DNA of 8,151 bases from Acidobacteriota bacterium (GTDB taxonomy: Bacteria; Acidobacteriota; Blastocatellia; RBC074). The stretch lies in assembly GCA_022614735.1 (NCBI GenBank), contig JAKEHZ010000171.1:1-8151 (forward strand), written 5' to 3'. Below the pieces are notes generated by a model. It was given only the letters and a program-made list of their open reading frames with translations, ran no database searches and was not told the origin of the DNA. The position numbers and the translations under genes are program-made. Shown here in pieces: positions 8,096 through 8,151 of the stretch (the first letter of the stretch is position 1; the number at the start of each line of letters is the position of its first letter).

Positions 8096-8126
8096 ATTGC
8101 GGATTGCGGATTGCGGATTGCGGATT
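8096..8126 (+). repeat. Heptanucleotide tandem array ATTGCGG x 4.4
   Basis: Four exact copies of ATTGCGG and a partial fifth (ATT) begin two bases after the hpnD stop codon. GCGGATTT at 8120-8127 is the exact reverse complement of AAATCCGC at 8144-8151, the last eight bases of the window. The array is therefore probably the left half of an inverted repeat that continues past the edge. Confidence 0.85.
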
Positions 8127-8151
8127 TGGAAGAGAGTGCGAGTAAATCCGC

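Overview
The window comes from a bacterial chromosome of moderate GC content. It carries five intact protein genes, one decayed gene, and an unusual number of inverted and short tandem repeats at the gene boundaries. The hopanoid genes (hpnC, hpnD, hpnJ), a MreB paralogue, an exported debranching-type glycosidase and the dispersed palindromes would suit a Gram-negative, soil-type bacterium. An acidobacterial (Blastocatellia-like) origin is my best guess, but it rests on general resemblance and was not tested.

Layout, left to right. Minus strand, 50-1078: a divergent MreB/actin-family protein. Minus strand, 1166-1537: upstream of it lie the remains of a calcineurin-like metallophosphoesterase. 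These keep the GN-HDW and GHTHGGQ signatures, but in different frames, with about a third of a domain missing between them. Minus strand, 1614-4331: a large exported six-hairpin glycosidase resembling amylo-alpha-1,6-glucosidases. Its N-terminus and part of its signal peptide are encoded by a 110-bp near-perfect palindrome. Minus strand, 4352-5803: hpnJ, a B12-binding-domain radical SAM enzyme of hopanoid side-chain modification, ending about 20 bp before the glycosidase start, so the two are probably co-transcribed. Between 5804 and 6250 is a repeat-rich divergent intergenic region. Plus strand, 6251-8094: hpnC and hpnD, overlapping by ATGA, which make squalene precursors from farnesyl diphosphate. 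A heptanucleotide tandem array follows to the window edge.

How the genes work together: HpnD and HpnC, with the flavoprotein HpnE (not in view, perhaps downstream), form the three-enzyme route from farnesyl diphosphate to squalene. Squalene is then cyclised to hopene. HpnJ acts at the far end of the pathway, on the sugar-like head group of bacteriohopanetetrol derivatives. The window therefore holds an early and a late hopanoid step, transcribed divergently. The glycosidase and the MreB paralogue have no obvious link to hopanoids. The most unusual content is the set of palindromes built from short tandem repeats, found at nearly every gene boundary, one of them translated as part of a protein.
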